The position numbers were made by a program, and so were the translations under genes. 37,727 bases of DNA from Hyphomicrobiales bacterium. GTDB taxonomy: Bacteria; Pseudomonadota; Alphaproteobacteria; Rhizobiales; Rhizobiaceae. The DNA lies in NCBI GenBank assembly GCA_026400435.1, contig JAPLOZ010000013.1, positions 1 through 37,727 of the forward strand. The letters run 5' to 3'. Of this stretch, positions 15,746-24,016 are shown one piece after another (the first letter of the stretch is position 1; every line of letters begins with the position of its first letter). The notes beneath the pieces are model-generated. The model had not been told where the DNA came from. It saw only the letters and a program-made list of their open reading frames with translations, and made no database searches.

Positions 15746-16869
15746 TGACACTTCCCGATTACATGCAGTGCATCCTCCTGACCGGTTACGGCGGCCTGGA
15801 CATGCTGAAGGTGGTTTACGACCATCCTGTGCCGATCCCCGACGAGGGGGAAGTCCTGATCGAGGTTGGCGCGGCAGGCATCAACAACACCGACATCAAC
15901 ACGCGGACCGGCTGGTACTCCAGGTCGGTAACCGGTGGAACCAGCGAAGGCGCTGCTGGCGGTTTGGGAGACGTGGAGCCGGGGAATTCCAGCTGGTCGG
16001 GTGCGGCCCTGAAGTTTCCGCGCATTCAGGGCGCAGACGTATGCGGCAGGATCGTCGCGGCGGGCTCGAAAGCCGACCGGAGACGGATCGGTGAGCGGGT
16101 GCTCGTTCAGTCGATGCAGCCACAGCCGCCGGATGGAGGCGGCCTTGCCATTCTCACCTTCGGGGCGGATTTCGATGGCGGCTTCGCAGAATATGCGGTG
16201 GCGAAATCGGAAATGACGCGAGCGGTCGACAGCGCGTTGACTGACGTGGAACTGGCCTCATTCCCCTGCGCCTATTCGACGGCCGAGAACATGCTCGACC
16301 GGATTGCGCTCTGCGAGGGAGAGACGGTCCTGATCACAGGCGCGTCGGGCGGGGTTGGCTCGGCGGCGGTACAACTGGCCAAACGTCGCGGCGCCCAGGT
16401 GATTGCGGCGGCCCAGCGGTCCAAGCACGATTTCGTCGCCGGACTGGGTGCGGCCCGTCTCGTCGAGCGCGATGCCGATCTGGTTGCGGAAATCGGCGAA
16501 ATGGCGGTTGACGTCGTCGTTGACCTCGTCGCCGGGCCGCAATGGCCGGCTCTGATCGCATGCCTCAGGCGGGGCGGCCGCTACGTCACCGCCGGAGCAA
16601 TTGGCGGGCCGATCTGCGAACTGGATCTGCGAACGCTTTATCTTCACGACCTGACCCTCGCGGGGAGCACGTTCCAGCCGAGAGGCGTTTTCGATAATCT
16701 GCTTGGCTATATCGAACGCGGAGAAATCCGCCCGGTCGTTTCCAGGGTCTACAGTTTCTCTCAGGTTGCCGAGGCGCAGACCGATTTTCTCGAAAAGCGC
16801 TATCCGGGAAAACTCGTCATGGTGCCCGACCGTCTGGCGGCGCCAACGTCCGAAAAAGAAGGGGACTAG
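15745..16869 (+). CDS. MDR-family (quinone oxidoreductase-like) NAD(P)H-dependent dehydrogenase
   Basis: A 374-residue medium-chain dehydrogenase/reductase. The N-terminal GroES-like fold has DEGEVLIEVGAAGINNTDI and IQGADVCGRI. The Rossmann domain has VLITGASGGVGSAAVQLAKRRGAQVIA at about residues 192-218. Most structural-zinc cysteines seem absent, which fits the quinone-oxidoreductase branch. An unusual Gly/Ser-rich insert (about residues 60-90, YSRSVTGGTSEGAAGG) precedes the IQGAD motif. Start ATG shares its A with the upstream stop, and the downstream gene begins 2 nt after its stop, so all three are tightly coupled. A role in reducing or oxidising a breakdown product is inferred; acrylyl-CoA reductase (AcuI) is also MDR, but this protein does not look like the YhdH/AcuI branch. 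Confidence 0.85.
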   Translation: MTLPDYMQCILLTGYGGLDMLKVVYDHPVPIPDEGEVLIEVGAAGINNTDINTRTGWYSRSVTGGTSEGAAGGLGDVEPGNSSWSGAALKFPRIQGADVCGRIVAAGSKADRRRIGERVLVQSMQPQPPDGGGLAILTFGADFDGGFAEYAVAKSEMTRAVDSALTDVELASFPCAYSTAENMLDRIALCEGETVLITGASGGVGSAAVQLAKRRGAQVIAAAQRSKHDFVAGLGAARLVERDADLVAEIGEMAVDVVVDLVAGPQWPALIACLRRGGRYVTAGAIGGPICELDLRTLYLHDLTLAGSTFQPRGVFDNLLGYIERGEIRPVVSRVYSFSQVAEAQTDFLEKRYPGKLVMVPDRLAAPTSEKEGD

Positions 16870-16871
16870 CG

Positions 16872-19445
16872 ATGAAAACGCAAACACGGGTTGTCGTCAT
16901 CGGTGGCGGCGTCGTCGGTTGCTCGGTGCTCTACCATCTTGCAAAAGCCGGCTGGACCGACGTGATGCTCATCGAGCGTTCCGAGTTGACCTCGGGTTCG
17001 TCGTGGCATGCGGCCGGGGGTTTCCACACGCTGAACGGCGACCCCAACGTCGCCAAGCTGCAGGCCTACACCGTCCAGCTCTACAAGGAACTGGAGGAGC
17101 TTTCCGGCCAGTCCTGCTCGCTGCATCTCACCGGTGGCGTGATGATGGCCGATACGCCGGAGCGCATGGACTTCCTGCGGCTGGCCCACGCCAAGGGCCG
17201 CTACCTCGGCATGGACACCGAACTCATCACACCGTCGGAAGCCAAGGCGATGTACCCGCTGATGGACGAGACCAATTTCGTCGGCGCGATGTGGGACCCG
17301 GTCGAAGGCCACCTCGACCCGTCCGGCACCACGATCGCCTATTCGAAGGCGGCGAAAAAGCTTGGCGCGGAAATCGTGCTGCGCAACCGCGTCGTCGAGC
17401 TGACACAGGAGGTTGACGGCACCTGGAACGTCGTCACCGAGCAGGGCACGGTGAAGGCCGAGCATGTCGTCAACTGCGGCGGCCTGTGGGCGCGCGAGAT
17501 CGGCCGCATGGTCGGCATCGAACTGCCGCTGCTCGCCATGGAACACATGTACCTGCTCACCGAGCCGATGCCGGAGGTAGAGGCCTTCAACAGGGAAACC
17601 GGCCGCGAGATGGTCGGCGTGCTCGACTTCAAGGGCGAGATCTACACCCGCCAGGAGCGCAACGGCGTGCTGCTCGGAACCTATGAGAAGGCGTGCAAGC
17701 CGTGGTCGCCGATAGAGACGCCGTGGAATTTCGGCCACGAGTTATTGCAGCCTGACATCGACCGCATAGCGCCCTCGCTCGAAATCGGCTTCAAGCATTT
17801 CCCCGGCATCGAGAGAGCCGGCATCAAGCAGATCATCAACGGCCCCTTCACCTTCGCGCCTGACGGCAACCCGCTTGTCGGCCCGGTGCAGGGCCTCACC
17901 AACTTCTGGTGCGCATGTGCCGTCATGGCCGGCTTCAGCCAGGGCGGCGGCGTCGGCCTGGCGCTGTCGAACTGGATGGTCCACGGCGATCCAGGCTTCG
18001 ACGTCTGGGGCATGGATGTCGCGCGCTGGGGGGAATGGGCGAGCCTGCGCTACACCAACGCCAAGGTGCGCGAGAATTATTCGCGCCGCTTCTCCATACG
18101 CTTCCCCAACGAGGAACTGCCGGGCGCGCGTCCGGCGCAGACGACGCCGCTTTACGACACGATGCTGGCGCAGAACGCAGTGATGGGCGATTCCTGGGGT
18201 CTCGAGACGCCGCTCTGGTTCGCCCCCAAGGGAACCGAGCCGAAGGACAAGGTGTCGTTCCACCGCTCCAACGATTTCGATCCGATCGCCGAGGAGGTCC
18301 GCGCGACCCGCGAAAACGTCGGCGTAACCGAGATCGCCAACTTCGCCAAATACGAGGTGTCGGGGCAGGGCGCGGAGGATTTCCTCAACCGCCTGATGAC
18401 CAACCGTATGCCCAAGACCGGCCGCATCGTGCTGACCCCGATGCTCAACGAATTCGGCAAGCTGATCGGCGACTTCACGATTGCCAAGACTGGCGACGAA
18501 AAATTCATGATTTGGGGTTCGTCGGCGGCCCAGAAATACCACATGCGGTGGTTCGAAAAGCACCTGCCCAAGGACGGTTCTGTCCGCATCCATCGCTTCG
18601 ACCAGACGCTTGTCGGCCTCTCCATCGCCGGGCCGAAAAGCCAGGCGCTGCTGCAGAAGCTGGTCGACGTCGACGTGTCCTCGAAGGCATTCAAGTTCAT
18701 GGACTTCCGCGAGATGGCCGTCGGCGGCGCGCCCTGCATGGTCAACCGCATCACCTACACCGGCGATCTCGGCTACGAGATCTGGATGGCCCCGGCCTAC
18801 CAGCGCCTCGTCTACAAGGAGATCAAGGAGGCCGGCGCGGAATTCGGCATCGTCGATTTCGGCATGCGCGCGCTGCTTTCGATGCGGCTTGAGAAGAACT
18901 TCCCGACCTGGTTCCGCGAGCTAAGGCCCATCTACGGCGTCTTCGAAGGCGGCATGGATCGCTTCATCAAGCTGGAGAAGAACGACTTCGTCGGCCGTGA
19001 GGCGGCCGCCAAGGAGAAGGCTGAAGGCGGCAAGCTGCGCCGCGTCTCGCTGGTCGTCGACGCGCTCGACGCAGACGTCATGGGCGACGAGCCAATCTGG
19101 GCCAAGGTGGGCGCGAAGGACTACGGCACGGTCGGCAAGACGCATGATTTCGGCGCGCCGCGCTTCGACGCAAAGGGCAAGGAAGCGCGCGGGTCGACAG
19201 CCGCAACGGGCGCTTCCGCGGTGCGCGGCGTCACCGACGGCGAGTGGCGCGTCGTCGGCTGGGTCACGTCGGGTGGCTATGCGCACTACGTCAAGAAATC
19301 GATGGCGCAGGGATATGTGCCGGCCGCACTCGCCGAAAACGAGGGCGAGGGCCTGTTCGAGATAGAAATCCTCGGCCATCGCCGTCCCGCCCGCATAAGC
19401 ATCGAGCCGCCTTTCGACCCAAGCGGCGAGAAGATGCGCGCTTGA
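16872..19445 (+). CDS. FAD-dependent oxidoreductase fused to GcvT domain, dimethylglycine/sarcosine dehydrogenase-like
   Basis: An 857-residue two-domain enzyme. Residues 1-400 form a DAO-type flavin domain with GGGVVG (11-16) and SSWHAAGG, where His46 is at the position used for covalent FAD in dimethylglycine dehydrogenase. Residues about 430-857 are an FAO-linker and a GcvT aminomethyltransferase domain (NRITYTGDLGYEIWM, VGWVTSGGYAHY) that would pass the released one-carbon unit to tetrahydrofolate. It demethylates N-methyl amino acids oxidatively. An insertion of about 50 residues (around 742-793, Gly/Ala/Lys-rich) splits the usual PIW...VGWVTSGG segment. AAGGGGAC precedes the ATG. The gene lies 2 nt after the MDR gene. 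Bmt and the MttB-like protein could both supply its substrate class. Confidence 0.9.
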   Translation: MKTQTRVVVIGGGVVGCSVLYHLAKAGWTDVMLIERSELTSGSSWHAAGGFHTLNGDPNVAKLQAYTVQLYKELEELSGQSCSLHLTGGVMMADTPERMDFLRLAHAKGRYLGMDTELITPSEAKAMYPLMDETNFVGAMWDPVEGHLDPSGTTIAYSKAAKKLGAEIVLRNRVVELTQEVDGTWNVVTEQGTVKAEHVVNCGGLWAREIGRMVGIELPLLAMEHMYLLTEPMPEVEAFNRETGREMVGVLDFKGEIYTRQERNGVLLGTYEKACKPWSPIETPWNFGHELLQPDIDRIAPSLEIGFKHFPGIERAGIKQIINGPFTFAPDGNPLVGPVQGLTNFWCACAVMAGFSQGGGVGLALSNWMVHGDPGFDVWGMDVARWGEWASLRYTNAKVRENYSRRFSIRFPNEELPGARPAQTTPLYDTMLAQNAVMGDSWGLETPLWFAPKGTEPKDKVSFHRSNDFDPIAEEVRATRENVGVTEIANFAKYEVSGQGAEDFLNRLMTNRMPKTGRIVLTPMLNEFGKLIGDFTIAKTGDEKFMIWGSSAAQKYHMRWFEKHLPKDGSVRIHRFDQTLVGLSIAGPKSQALLQKLVDVDVSSKAFKFMDFREMAVGGAPCMVNRITYTGDLGYEIWMAPAYQRLVYKEIKEAGAEFGIVDFGMRALLSMRLEKNFPTWFRELRPIYGVFEGGMDRFIKLEKNDFVGREAAAKEKAEGGKLRRVSLVVDALDADVMGDEPIWAKVGAKDYGTVGKTHDFGAPRFDAKGKEARGSTAATGASAVRGVTDGEWRVVGWVTSGGYAHYVKKSMAQGYVPAALAENEGEGLFEIEILGHRRPARISIEPPFDPSGEKMRA

Positions 19446-19496
19446 CCTGATCACGCTTCGTCGAAACGTTGCTGTGTCGAAGCAGGAGGATTGCCC

Positions 19497-20276
19497 ATGG
19501 AAAGCTCGTTGCTGAAAATCCCTGACCTTGCGGGCAAGGCGGTCTTCATTACCGGCGCGTCTACAGGCATAGGGGCGGCGCTTGCCCGCGCGTTCGCCGC
19601 CCAGGGCGCGAAGGTGGCGCTGCACTACAACGCCAGCATTGCCGCCGCGCAAGCTCTCGCCGGCGAGATCGAGGGAGCTGGCGGCATCGTGCATCTGGTG
19701 CAAGCCGACTTTTCCAGTTCGGCTGACGTCCGGCGCTCAGTCGAACAGGCGGCTTCGAAGCTCGGCGGGCTGGACGGACTGATCAACAATGCCGGCGGCA
19801 TGGTAAGCCGCGTTCGCTACGAAGACGCCACCGACGCCGACTACGACGCAATCATGGACCTTAACGCGCGCTCGGTCGTTGTCGCATCGAACGCAGCCAT
19901 CCCTCATCTCAAGGCGCATGGCGGCTTCATCATCAACACATCGTCGATTGCCGCGCGAAACGGTGCCAGCAACGGCGCCGGGCTGTACGGCTCATCCAAG
20001 GCCTTCGTCTCGAATGTCACGCGCGGCATGGCGAAGGAACTCATTCCATTCGGCATCCGCGTCAACGCGGTGGCGCCTGGCGTCATCACGACGCCGTTCC
20101 ACGAGCGCTATTCGACGCCCGAAATGATGGAAGCGATGCTGAAGACAGTGCCGCAAGGAAGGCTCGGCGTGGCCGAGGACTGCACGGGGGCGTATCTTTT
20201 CCTCGCATCGTCGGCGCTTTCCGGATTTGTGATCGGGCAGGTGATCGAGGTCAACGGCGGACAGTTGATGCCCTGA
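19497..20276 (+). CDS. Short-chain dehydrogenase/reductase
   Basis: A 259-residue classical SDR. It shows the nucleotide-binding TGASTGIGAALARAFA at about residues 20-35, NNAGG near 97, the catalytic Ser149/Ser150 in NTSSIAA, Tyr164-GSS-Lys168, and a C-terminal GQVIEVNGGQLMP. The ATG at 19497 has AGGAGG 7 nt before it; a TTG two codons earlier is less likely. It sits 51 nt after the FAD/GcvT gene and 25 nt before the DddP-like gene, all in one direction, so it is probably part of the same operon. The substrate, an alcohol/carbonyl pair, is unknown; a hydroxy-acid such as 3-hydroxypropionate would fit a DMSP route but is only a guess. Confidence 0.88.
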   Translation: MESSLLKIPDLAGKAVFITGASTGIGAALARAFAAQGAKVALHYNASIAAAQALAGEIEGAGGIVHLVQADFSSSADVRRSVEQAASKLGGLDGLINNAGGMVSRVRYEDATDADYDAIMDLNARSVVVASNAAIPHLKAHGGFIINTSSIAARNGASNGAGLYGSSKAFVSNVTRGMAKELIPFGIRVNAVAPGVITTPFHERYSTPEMMEAMLKTVPQGRLGVAEDCTGAYLFLASSALSGFVIGQVIEVNGGQLMP

Positions 20277-20301
20277 CGGCATCAGGGCGAAGGGAATCGG
20301 C

Positions 20302-21651
20302 ATGGAAGGCACAGGCGCAGGTTTCGGCCGCCATCGCAAGATCATGCCGTTCGAGCCAGACGGCGAGGGGGCGCTTGTGGCGCAGTCGCGCGCGAAGGCC
20401 GCCGCGCTCAACCAGCATGTGCTTGGCTATGGCGAGTCCGCGGAGCGCGAGTGGTCAGCCGCCGGCATCGCGGCGCCAGACCTGCCGGCAATGCGGAAAT
20501 ACCGACTGGAGCGGATCCGCGCGGAACTCAGGCGGCGCGACTATGCCGGCGTGCTGCTCTACGACCCCGTCAATATCCGCTACGCGACCGACTCGACCAA
20601 CATGCAGCTTTGGGTGGCCCACAACCCGACCCGTCATTGCTTCGTTGCAACGGACGGTCCGCTCGTGCTGTTCGACTATTTTTCCTGCGAGCACCTGTCC
20701 GACCATTCCGGGGTCGTCGACCAAGTCAGGCCGGCGGTGTCCTTCATGTACATGTATGGCGGTGAGCTGACCGAGCAGAGGGCGCGACGCTGGGCGGCAA
20801 GCATCGCCGACCTGGTGCGCGAACATGGCGGCGGCAACAGCCGCATCGCCGTCGATCACCTCAATCCAGAGGGCGTTGCCGAACTCGCCCGTCTTGGCGT
20901 TGCAGTTGGCAATGGCGAGGCGGTCATGGAGAGCGCTCGGTTGATCAAGTCGCAGGACGAGATTCTCGCGATGCGGCGCGCAATCCTCGCCTGCGAGGCT
21001 GCGATGGGCGAGATGGAAGCGGCGCTGAAGCCTGGTGTCAGCGAGAACGAGCTCTGGGCGGAGCTTCACCGCGCCAACATCGCGCGCGGCGGCGAATGGA
21101 TCGAAACGCGGCTCCTGTCGTCCGGCCCGCGCACCAATCCATGGTTCCAGGAATGCTCGTCGCGCAGGATCGAAGCGGGCGACCTCGTCGCCTTCGACAC
21201 CGACCTCATCGGTCCCTACGGCTTCTGCGCCGACCTGTCGCGCACCTGGCTGTGCGGCGACGGCCAGCCTTCAAACGAACAGCGCGATCTCTTCCGCATC
21301 GCCGCCGACCAGATCGCATTCAACACCGAGCTGATGCGGTCGGGCGTCTCCTTCCGCGACCTTGTGGAGCGCTCTCGGATCCCGCCGCCCGACTGCTTCC
21401 CGACCCGCTATGGCGTGCTCTATCACGGCGTCGGTCTTGCCGACGAATATCCGACCCTGCCACACGCCACTGACTGGACAGAAGACACGCCCGATGGCGT
21501 GCTGGAGCCGGGCATGGTGCTGTGCGTCGAAAGCTATATCGGCCGGCTTGGCGGGCGCGAGGGAGTCAAGATCGAGGAGCAGGTGCTGATCACGCCAACC
21601 GGCAACGAACAGCTGTCGACATATCCGCTCGACCCGAGGTTGCTCGGCTGA
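20302..21651 (+). CDS. dddP: M24-family metalloprotein, DddP-like DMSP lyase candidate
   Basis: A 449-residue creatinase/aminopeptidase-P fold protein. It closely resembles DddP, the M24-type enzyme that cleaves dimethylsulfoniopropionate to acrylate and dimethyl sulfide: IRYATDSTNMQLW near residue 95 and GGEWIETRLLSSGPRTNPWF near 265 are nearly identical to the sequence I remember. Metal ligands Asp299, Asp301, Asp311, His375, Glu410 and Glu425, and catalytic-type Tyr370 and Asp381, are all present, each exactly four positions from the numbers I recall for Ruegeria DddP (295, 297, 307, 371, 406, 421, 366, 377). Genuine peptidases do not share the Tyr/Asp pair. The gene lies within the methylamine-type cluster, 25 nt after the SDR. 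Activity is not proven; a related C-N or C-S lyase on another osmolyte is the alternative. Confidence 0.8.
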   Translation: MEGTGAGFGRHRKIMPFEPDGEGALVAQSRAKAAALNQHVLGYGESAEREWSAAGIAAPDLPAMRKYRLERIRAELRRRDYAGVLLYDPVNIRYATDSTNMQLWVAHNPTRHCFVATDGPLVLFDYFSCEHLSDHSGVVDQVRPAVSFMYMYGGELTEQRARRWAASIADLVREHGGGNSRIAVDHLNPEGVAELARLGVAVGNGEAVMESARLIKSQDEILAMRRAILACEAAMGEMEAALKPGVSENELWAELHRANIARGGEWIETRLLSSGPRTNPWFQECSSRRIEAGDLVAFDTDLIGPYGFCADLSRTWLCGDGQPSNEQRDLFRIAADQIAFNTELMRSGVSFRDLVERSRIPPPDCFPTRYGVLYHGVGLADEYPTLPHATDWTEDTPDGVLEPGMVLCVESYIGRLGGREGVKIEEQVLITPTGNEQLSTYPLDPRLLG

Positions 21652-21654
21652 GCG

Positions 21655-21669
21655 ACCCCTCCGAGGGGT
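21655..21669 (+). terminator. Weak hairpin after the DddP-like gene
   Basis: ACCCCT and AGGGGT pair around a CCG loop immediately after the stop, with only a short T-poor tail. It may be a partial terminator or a processing hairpin. The remaining 220 nt before the aminotransferase show no gene. Confidence 0.35.
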
Positions 21670-21892
21670 TGACTATCCCCCCTCCGGCCAGCTTCACTGC
21701 GGCAATCTCATTTCCTGGTTTTCATGATCGTAGCTTCGCCAGACAGACAGGAGTTCGCCGTGCGGCCGTCGCGGCGGACACTGCATGCCGAGATGCTTCG
21801 CCTCTGCGCGCGCATCGGCTATTCGCCGCACGGCTCCATCTGAATCCGCCGCTGGCCGCTGCCGGCTTGATTCAATTCGGAGACGCAAGTCC

Positions 21893-23272
21893 ATGACTTA
21901 TCAGAATTATTCGTTGAAACAGCTGCAGTCGATCGACGCGGCGCACCATCTCCATCCTTTCACCGACCATCGCGAGCTTCGCGGCGCCGGGACGCGCATG
22001 ATCGTACGCGCCGACGGTCCCTACATCTACGACAGCGAGGGCAACCGGATCCTCGACGGCATGGCCGGGCTGTGGTGCGTTGCCGTCGGCTACGGCCGCA
22101 AGGAATTGGCCGAAGTCGCCTACGAGCAGATGCTGGAGCTGCCCTACTACAACTCCTTCTTCAAATGCTCGACGCCAACGCCGGTGCTTCTGGCGCAAAA
22201 GCTGGCCGAGCTCGCGCCAAAATCGGTCAACCAGGTGTTTTTCGGCTCGTCGGGATCGGAATCCAACGACACCGCGCTGAGGCTGGTGCGGCACTACTGG
22301 GCGCTTGAAGGCAAGCCTGGGAAGAACATCATCATCTCGCGCAAGAACGCCTATCACGGATCCACCGTGGCCGGCGTGTCGCTCGGCGGCATGGAGCACA
22401 TGCACGGCCAGCTCGGCGGCGCGGTGCCCAACATCGTGCACGTTATGATGCCATATGCGTTCGAGCTCGCCGAACCCGGCGAGAGCGACGACGCCTTCGG
22501 GCTTCGCGCCGCGAAGGCGGTCGAGGACGCGATCCTCGAAGCCGGGCCGGAGAATGTCGCCGCGTTCATCGGCGAGCCGGTGATGGGGGCAGGCGGCGTA
22601 AAGATACCGCCGAAGAATTATTGGGCCGAAATCCAGCGCATCTGCCGCAAGTACGACGTGCTTCTGATGCTCGACGAAGTGATCACCGGATACGGCCGCA
22701 CCGGCGAGTGGTTCGCCGCGCAGACCTACGGCATTGAACCGGACACGATCACCACCGCCAAGGGGCTGACTTCCGGCTACCTGCCGCTGTCGGCGCTGCT
22801 GGTCGGCGACCGCATCGCCGCGACGCTGGTGGAGAAGGGCGGCGAATTCTATCACGGCTACACCTATTCCGGTCATCCGGTCGCTTGCGCGGTCGGCTTG
22901 CGCAATATCGAGCTCATCGAGCGGGAAGGTCTGGTCGACCGCGTGCGCACCGACACCGGACCCTATTTCCAACAAGCGCTGCAGGAGCGCATCTCCGGGC
23001 ATCCGCTGGTCGGCGAGACCCGTGCGATCGGCCTCATGGGCGCGATCGAGATCGTCAAGGACAAGGCGACGCGCGAGCGTTACCTGCCGTCAGGCAGCGC
23101 TGCCGTCGTCGTACGCGACCACGCAATCGCCAACGGCCTGATGCTGAGGGCGACCGGCGACACGATGATCCTGTCGCCGCCGCTGATCTGGACCCGCGAG
23201 ACGATCGACACCGCCTGTGGCCTCATCCTCAGGGCGCTCGATCTCGCCTACGCCGATTTGCGAGGAAAGTGA
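21893..23272 (+). CDS. Class III (omega-amino acid type) pyridoxal phosphate aminotransferase
   Basis: A 459-residue fold-type I class III aminotransferase. Landmarks are RILDGMAGLWCVAVGYG near residue 50, GSSGSESNDTALRL for phosphate binding, a YHGST motif, LMLDEVITGYGRTG with the PLP-ring Asp, and the Schiff-base Lys290 in TTAKGLTSGY. The group includes beta-alanine, taurine and putrescine:pyruvate transaminases, which turn omega-amino acids into semialdehydes. The ATG at 21893 has GGAGA about 10 nt upstream; the longer open frame is Arg/Ser-rich and looks non-coding. It follows the DddP-like gene after 241 nt in the same direction, so it may have its own promoter. The specific substrate is unknown. 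Confidence 0.9.
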   Translation: MTYQNYSLKQLQSIDAAHHLHPFTDHRELRGAGTRMIVRADGPYIYDSEGNRILDGMAGLWCVAVGYGRKELAEVAYEQMLELPYYNSFFKCSTPTPVLLAQKLAELAPKSVNQVFFGSSGSESNDTALRLVRHYWALEGKPGKNIIISRKNAYHGSTVAGVSLGGMEHMHGQLGGAVPNIVHVMMPYAFELAEPGESDDAFGLRAAKAVEDAILEAGPENVAAFIGEPVMGAGGVKIPPKNYWAEIQRICRKYDVLLMLDEVITGYGRTGEWFAAQTYGIEPDTITTAKGLTSGYLPLSALLVGDRIAATLVEKGGEFYHGYTYSGHPVACAVGLRNIELIEREGLVDRVRTDTGPYFQQALQERISGHPLVGETRAIGLMGAIEIVKDKATRERYLPSGSAAVVVRDHAIANGLMLRATGDTMILSPPLIWTRETIDTACGLILRALDLAYADLRGK

Positions 23273-23345
23273 CGGAGCCCCCTTGCGGAACGCTTCGCAA
23301 GGCCCGACGTTGTTGTGCACTGCATCATAGCGTCGGGGCTCGATC

Positions 23346-23705
23346 ATGGCGAAACGTCGTTCAGGGACAAATCCTGCGTCAAAGGGACATGCGGGCGGCT
23401 TCATGCTCGCGCCGAGCGTGGCGATGATGCGCATCCCGCTGATGATGGCGGAAGCCGGCAACACCGGCAAATGGGCGACCGAATCGGCTCTTGCGGTCAA
23501 CGAGAAGGTCGCAGCGACAGCCGAGGGCTTTTTTGCAGCGCAGATGTCGCTGTTCGGGTCGTTTTCTCAGTTCTGGCCCGAGGTGTTGGCCGGCAAGACG
23601 CCGTCGATGCTCAACGGCGTCGCCCTGGAAAAATCCTTTGACGCCGCTCTGGCGCCCGCCTGGCGGCAGGTGGCGGCGAACTTCAAGCGCCTGTCACGCC
23701 GCTAG
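23346..23705 (+). CDS. Small helical protein, phasin-like in character
   Basis: A 119-residue soluble protein, mostly amphipathic helix. It begins with a basic stretch (AKRRSGTNPASKGHAGG) and has a core such as NEKVAATAEGFFAAQMSLFGSF and a C-terminal FKRLSRR. The composition and helical pattern recall phasins, which coat polyhydroxyalkanoate granules, but no diagnostic motif is present and I do not recognise it with certainty. It begins 73 nt after the aminotransferase stop. A 10-bp hairpin lies 54 nt downstream. Confidence 0.65.
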   Translation: MAKRRSGTNPASKGHAGGFMLAPSVAMMRIPLMMAEAGNTGKWATESALAVNEKVAATAEGFFAAQMSLFGSFSQFWPEVLAGKTPSMLNGVALEKSFDAALAPAWRQVAANFKRLSRR

Positions 23706-23758
23706 CTCGACCGGCGCGCCGCGCACCGGTCGCCGATCCCTGCCTGCAAAACAGACGG

Positions 23759-23782
23759 GGCGTTTCCGCATCCGGAAACGCC
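23759..23782. terminator. Perfect 10-bp hairpin between convergent genes, probably a bidirectional terminator
   Basis: GGCGTTTCCG (23759-23768) pairs with CGGAAACGCC (23773-23782) around a 4-nt loop. T-rich sequence is better on the minus side (GTCTGTTTTG) than the plus side (TCATCTTG). It lies between the plus-strand small helical gene and the minus-strand membrane peptide. Confidence 0.65.
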
Positions 23783-23816
23783 TCATCTTGAACAGTCTCG
23801 TGATCGTTGCTTCGGC

Positions 23817-23897
23817 TCAGAATACGCCAAGAAGCCACAATATAATCAGTACCGGGATTGGAATTCCCAAAAGCCACAGCAATCCACCGCGCAGCAT
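23817..23897 (-). CDS. 26-residue hydrophobic membrane peptide
   Basis: Reading the minus strand from ATG at 23897 gives 26 codons and TGA at 23817. The peptide is almost entirely one membrane helix: MLRGGLLWLLGIPIP followed by VLIILWLLGVF. GGAG lies 6 nt before the ATG, an ideal ribosome site, and a hairpin terminator follows 34 nt after the stop. The LLWLLGIPIP pattern looks like small membrane proteins seen in other proteobacteria, recalled and not checked. It is too short for standard gene finders. Function is unknown; a general-stress-type promoter may lie upstream. Confidence 0.65.
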   Translation of the reverse strand: MLRGGLLWLLGIPIPVLIILWLLGVF

Positions 23898-23925
23898 GAT
23901 GCTCTCCGTTGTTGGTTCGAGCATC

Positions 23926-23951
23926 AATGCGCAAGATGTGGCTAAGGTTCC
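23926..23951 (-). promoter_or_regulatory. Possible EcfG-type general stress promoter for the membrane peptide
   Basis: On the minus strand GGAAC (23951-23947) is followed after 17 nt by CATT (23929-23926), close to the alphaproteobacterial EcfG consensus GGAAC-N16/17-CGTT with one mismatch in the -10. It ends 28 nt before the ATG of the 26-residue peptide. Confidence 0.35.
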
Positions 23952-23984
23952 GCAGCCCGGCGTGGAGGGTTCGATTGGAGGACG

Positions 23985-24016
23985 AAAAGGCAAAAACCGC
24001 GCCTTGAAAGCGCGGT
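23985..24016 (-). terminator. Rho-independent terminator on the minus strand
   Basis: On the minus strand ACCGCGC pairs perfectly with GCGCGGT around a 7-nt loop (TTTCAAG), followed by a T tract and a second T run (TTTTGCCTTTT). No minus-strand protein gene lies upstream of it in the preceding 370 nt. Confidence 0.8.

Noticed and set aside
15745..16869. MDR gene as acuI (acrylyl-CoA reductase)
   Set aside because: AcuI belongs to the YhdH branch; this protein's N-terminus and insert differ, so only a general MDR call is made.
23960..23985. GGGTTCGATT resembling a tRNA T-loop
   Set aside because: Flanking bases do not pair as a T-stem and no anticodon or acceptor arm can be drawn.
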